Assembly (NCBI GenBank): GCA_905221615.1
Contig: CAJNDT010003779.1
Location: forward strand, 868,001-932,000
Source of the DNA: Symbiodinium sp. CCMP2592
Lineage: Eukaryota; Sar; Dinophyceae; Suessiales; Symbiodiniaceae
DNA: 64,000 bases
Direction: 5' to 3'
Shown here: positions 63,530-64,000 of the stretch, piece after piece
Layout of the letters: every line of letters starts with the position of its first letter
How positions within the stretch are numbered: position 1 is the stretch's first letter
The notes under the pieces: model-generated
Seen by the model: the letters and a program-made list of their open reading frames with translations, nothing else
The model's database searches: none
Told to the model about the DNA's origin: nothing
Translations under genes and position numbers: made by a program

Positions 63530-63720
63530 TGGTTTAGAGCGATTTAGAGAGGTCTAGAGAAACTGGGTCAAGGTCGCCATCCCTCGCTATTTACGAGTAG
63601 AACGGCCCTCGGTCCTCTGAACCCACAGCTGGACCATGCGGGCCCAAGCCCGCCCTAGATCGATTTAGAGAGGTTTAGAGAAGCTAGAATGGCCCTCGGT
63701 CCTTCGAATCCTGGGCCCAG
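63530..63720 (+). repeat. imperfect direct repeat, about 125 bp apart
   Basis: GATTTAGAGAGGTCTAGAGA and GATTTAGAGAGGTTTAGAGA, each followed by GGCCCTCGGTCC. The rest of the window end (to 64000) has no clear gene. Confidence 0.6.
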
Positions 63721-64000
63721 GCCCAACCTGGCAGTCTGATACTTGCCCCTGCATACACTACCCTGAGCCCCGGTAAGGTCTCTTATTTCTTAGATGAACC
63801 GGCTCACCCGGTCACCCGACTCCCCCTTGAGACAAGGAGGCCGGTATAGAGAGCTCTTGAGGAATTGCTACCCACCAGGAAGTACTGTGATGGTTCGCTC
63901 AAGCCCTGAATCCTAGCTCTGGCTCGGTCCTGGTACACCCAAAGACTCTTAAGCCCAAGCCCTTTAAAGAAACCCCTATAATCCCCTTTGACGCCCTAAA

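Overview
This looks like a stretch of a repeat-choked eukaryotic nuclear genome. There are no operons, no bacterial-style genes and no long open frames apart from those created by repeats. Coding sequence appears as short islands of about 35 to 240 bases, all best read on the + strand. They have canonical GT-AG borders in places and GA-AG (perhaps GC-AG) borders in others, and are separated by kilobases of repeats. TTTAGGG telomere-type repeats, often degenerate, are scattered through the whole window. One-directional genes, GA/GC donors and plant-type telomere repeats together point to a dinoflagellate, with moderate confidence. A chromerid or another alga is not excluded. All exon calls come from reading frames, splice borders and phase agreement only; no RNA or database evidence was available.

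The clearest gene is a class I SAM-dependent methyltransferase spread over 28566-41846. Motif I, the motif II acidic strand, the ADVF strand, the FDFIFD strand, the LAPGGKLL strand and the C-terminal RFDWTETY segment lie on separate exons in the right order, mostly with matching phases. Upstream lie a NUDIX-box exon (4298-4363), a gene with element-derived introns (14382-15017), two diverged copies of one gene 3' end (17192-17511 and 18254-19269), a gene whose introns are whole elements (about 24678-25875) and the last exon of another gene (27653-27814). Downstream (42-62.5 kb) are many single exons, including an SLC6-transporter-like membrane exon (43936-44083), several exons ending in stop codons, a lysine-rich terminal exon pair (58658-58968) and a small ORF with its own start (61300-61530).

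The rest is mostly more than 20 families of 90-140 bp terminal-inverted-repeat, MITE-like elements, called here MITE-A, B, C and so on. Nearly every copy can fold into one long hairpin. They sit inside each other: B in A and in G, A and D in F, C in A and in D, E in G, G in a B variant. They also sit inside exons. In at least four places removing one element, with GA-AG or GT-AG borders, restores a continuous reading frame. This is the behaviour of introners: transposable elements that become introns. Nesting several families inside one intron seems to be how the very long introns were built.

Other repeats include a 2.2 kb minisatellite of GAACTCGAACTGGAACTCGA blocks with poly-C runs (56221-58470), an EcoRI-site minisatellite built on the telomere-like repeat (22058-22315), long (CTA)n and (AT)n microsatellites, and an AT-rich island (20580-21260). 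I saw no tRNA, rRNA, CRISPR array or virus.
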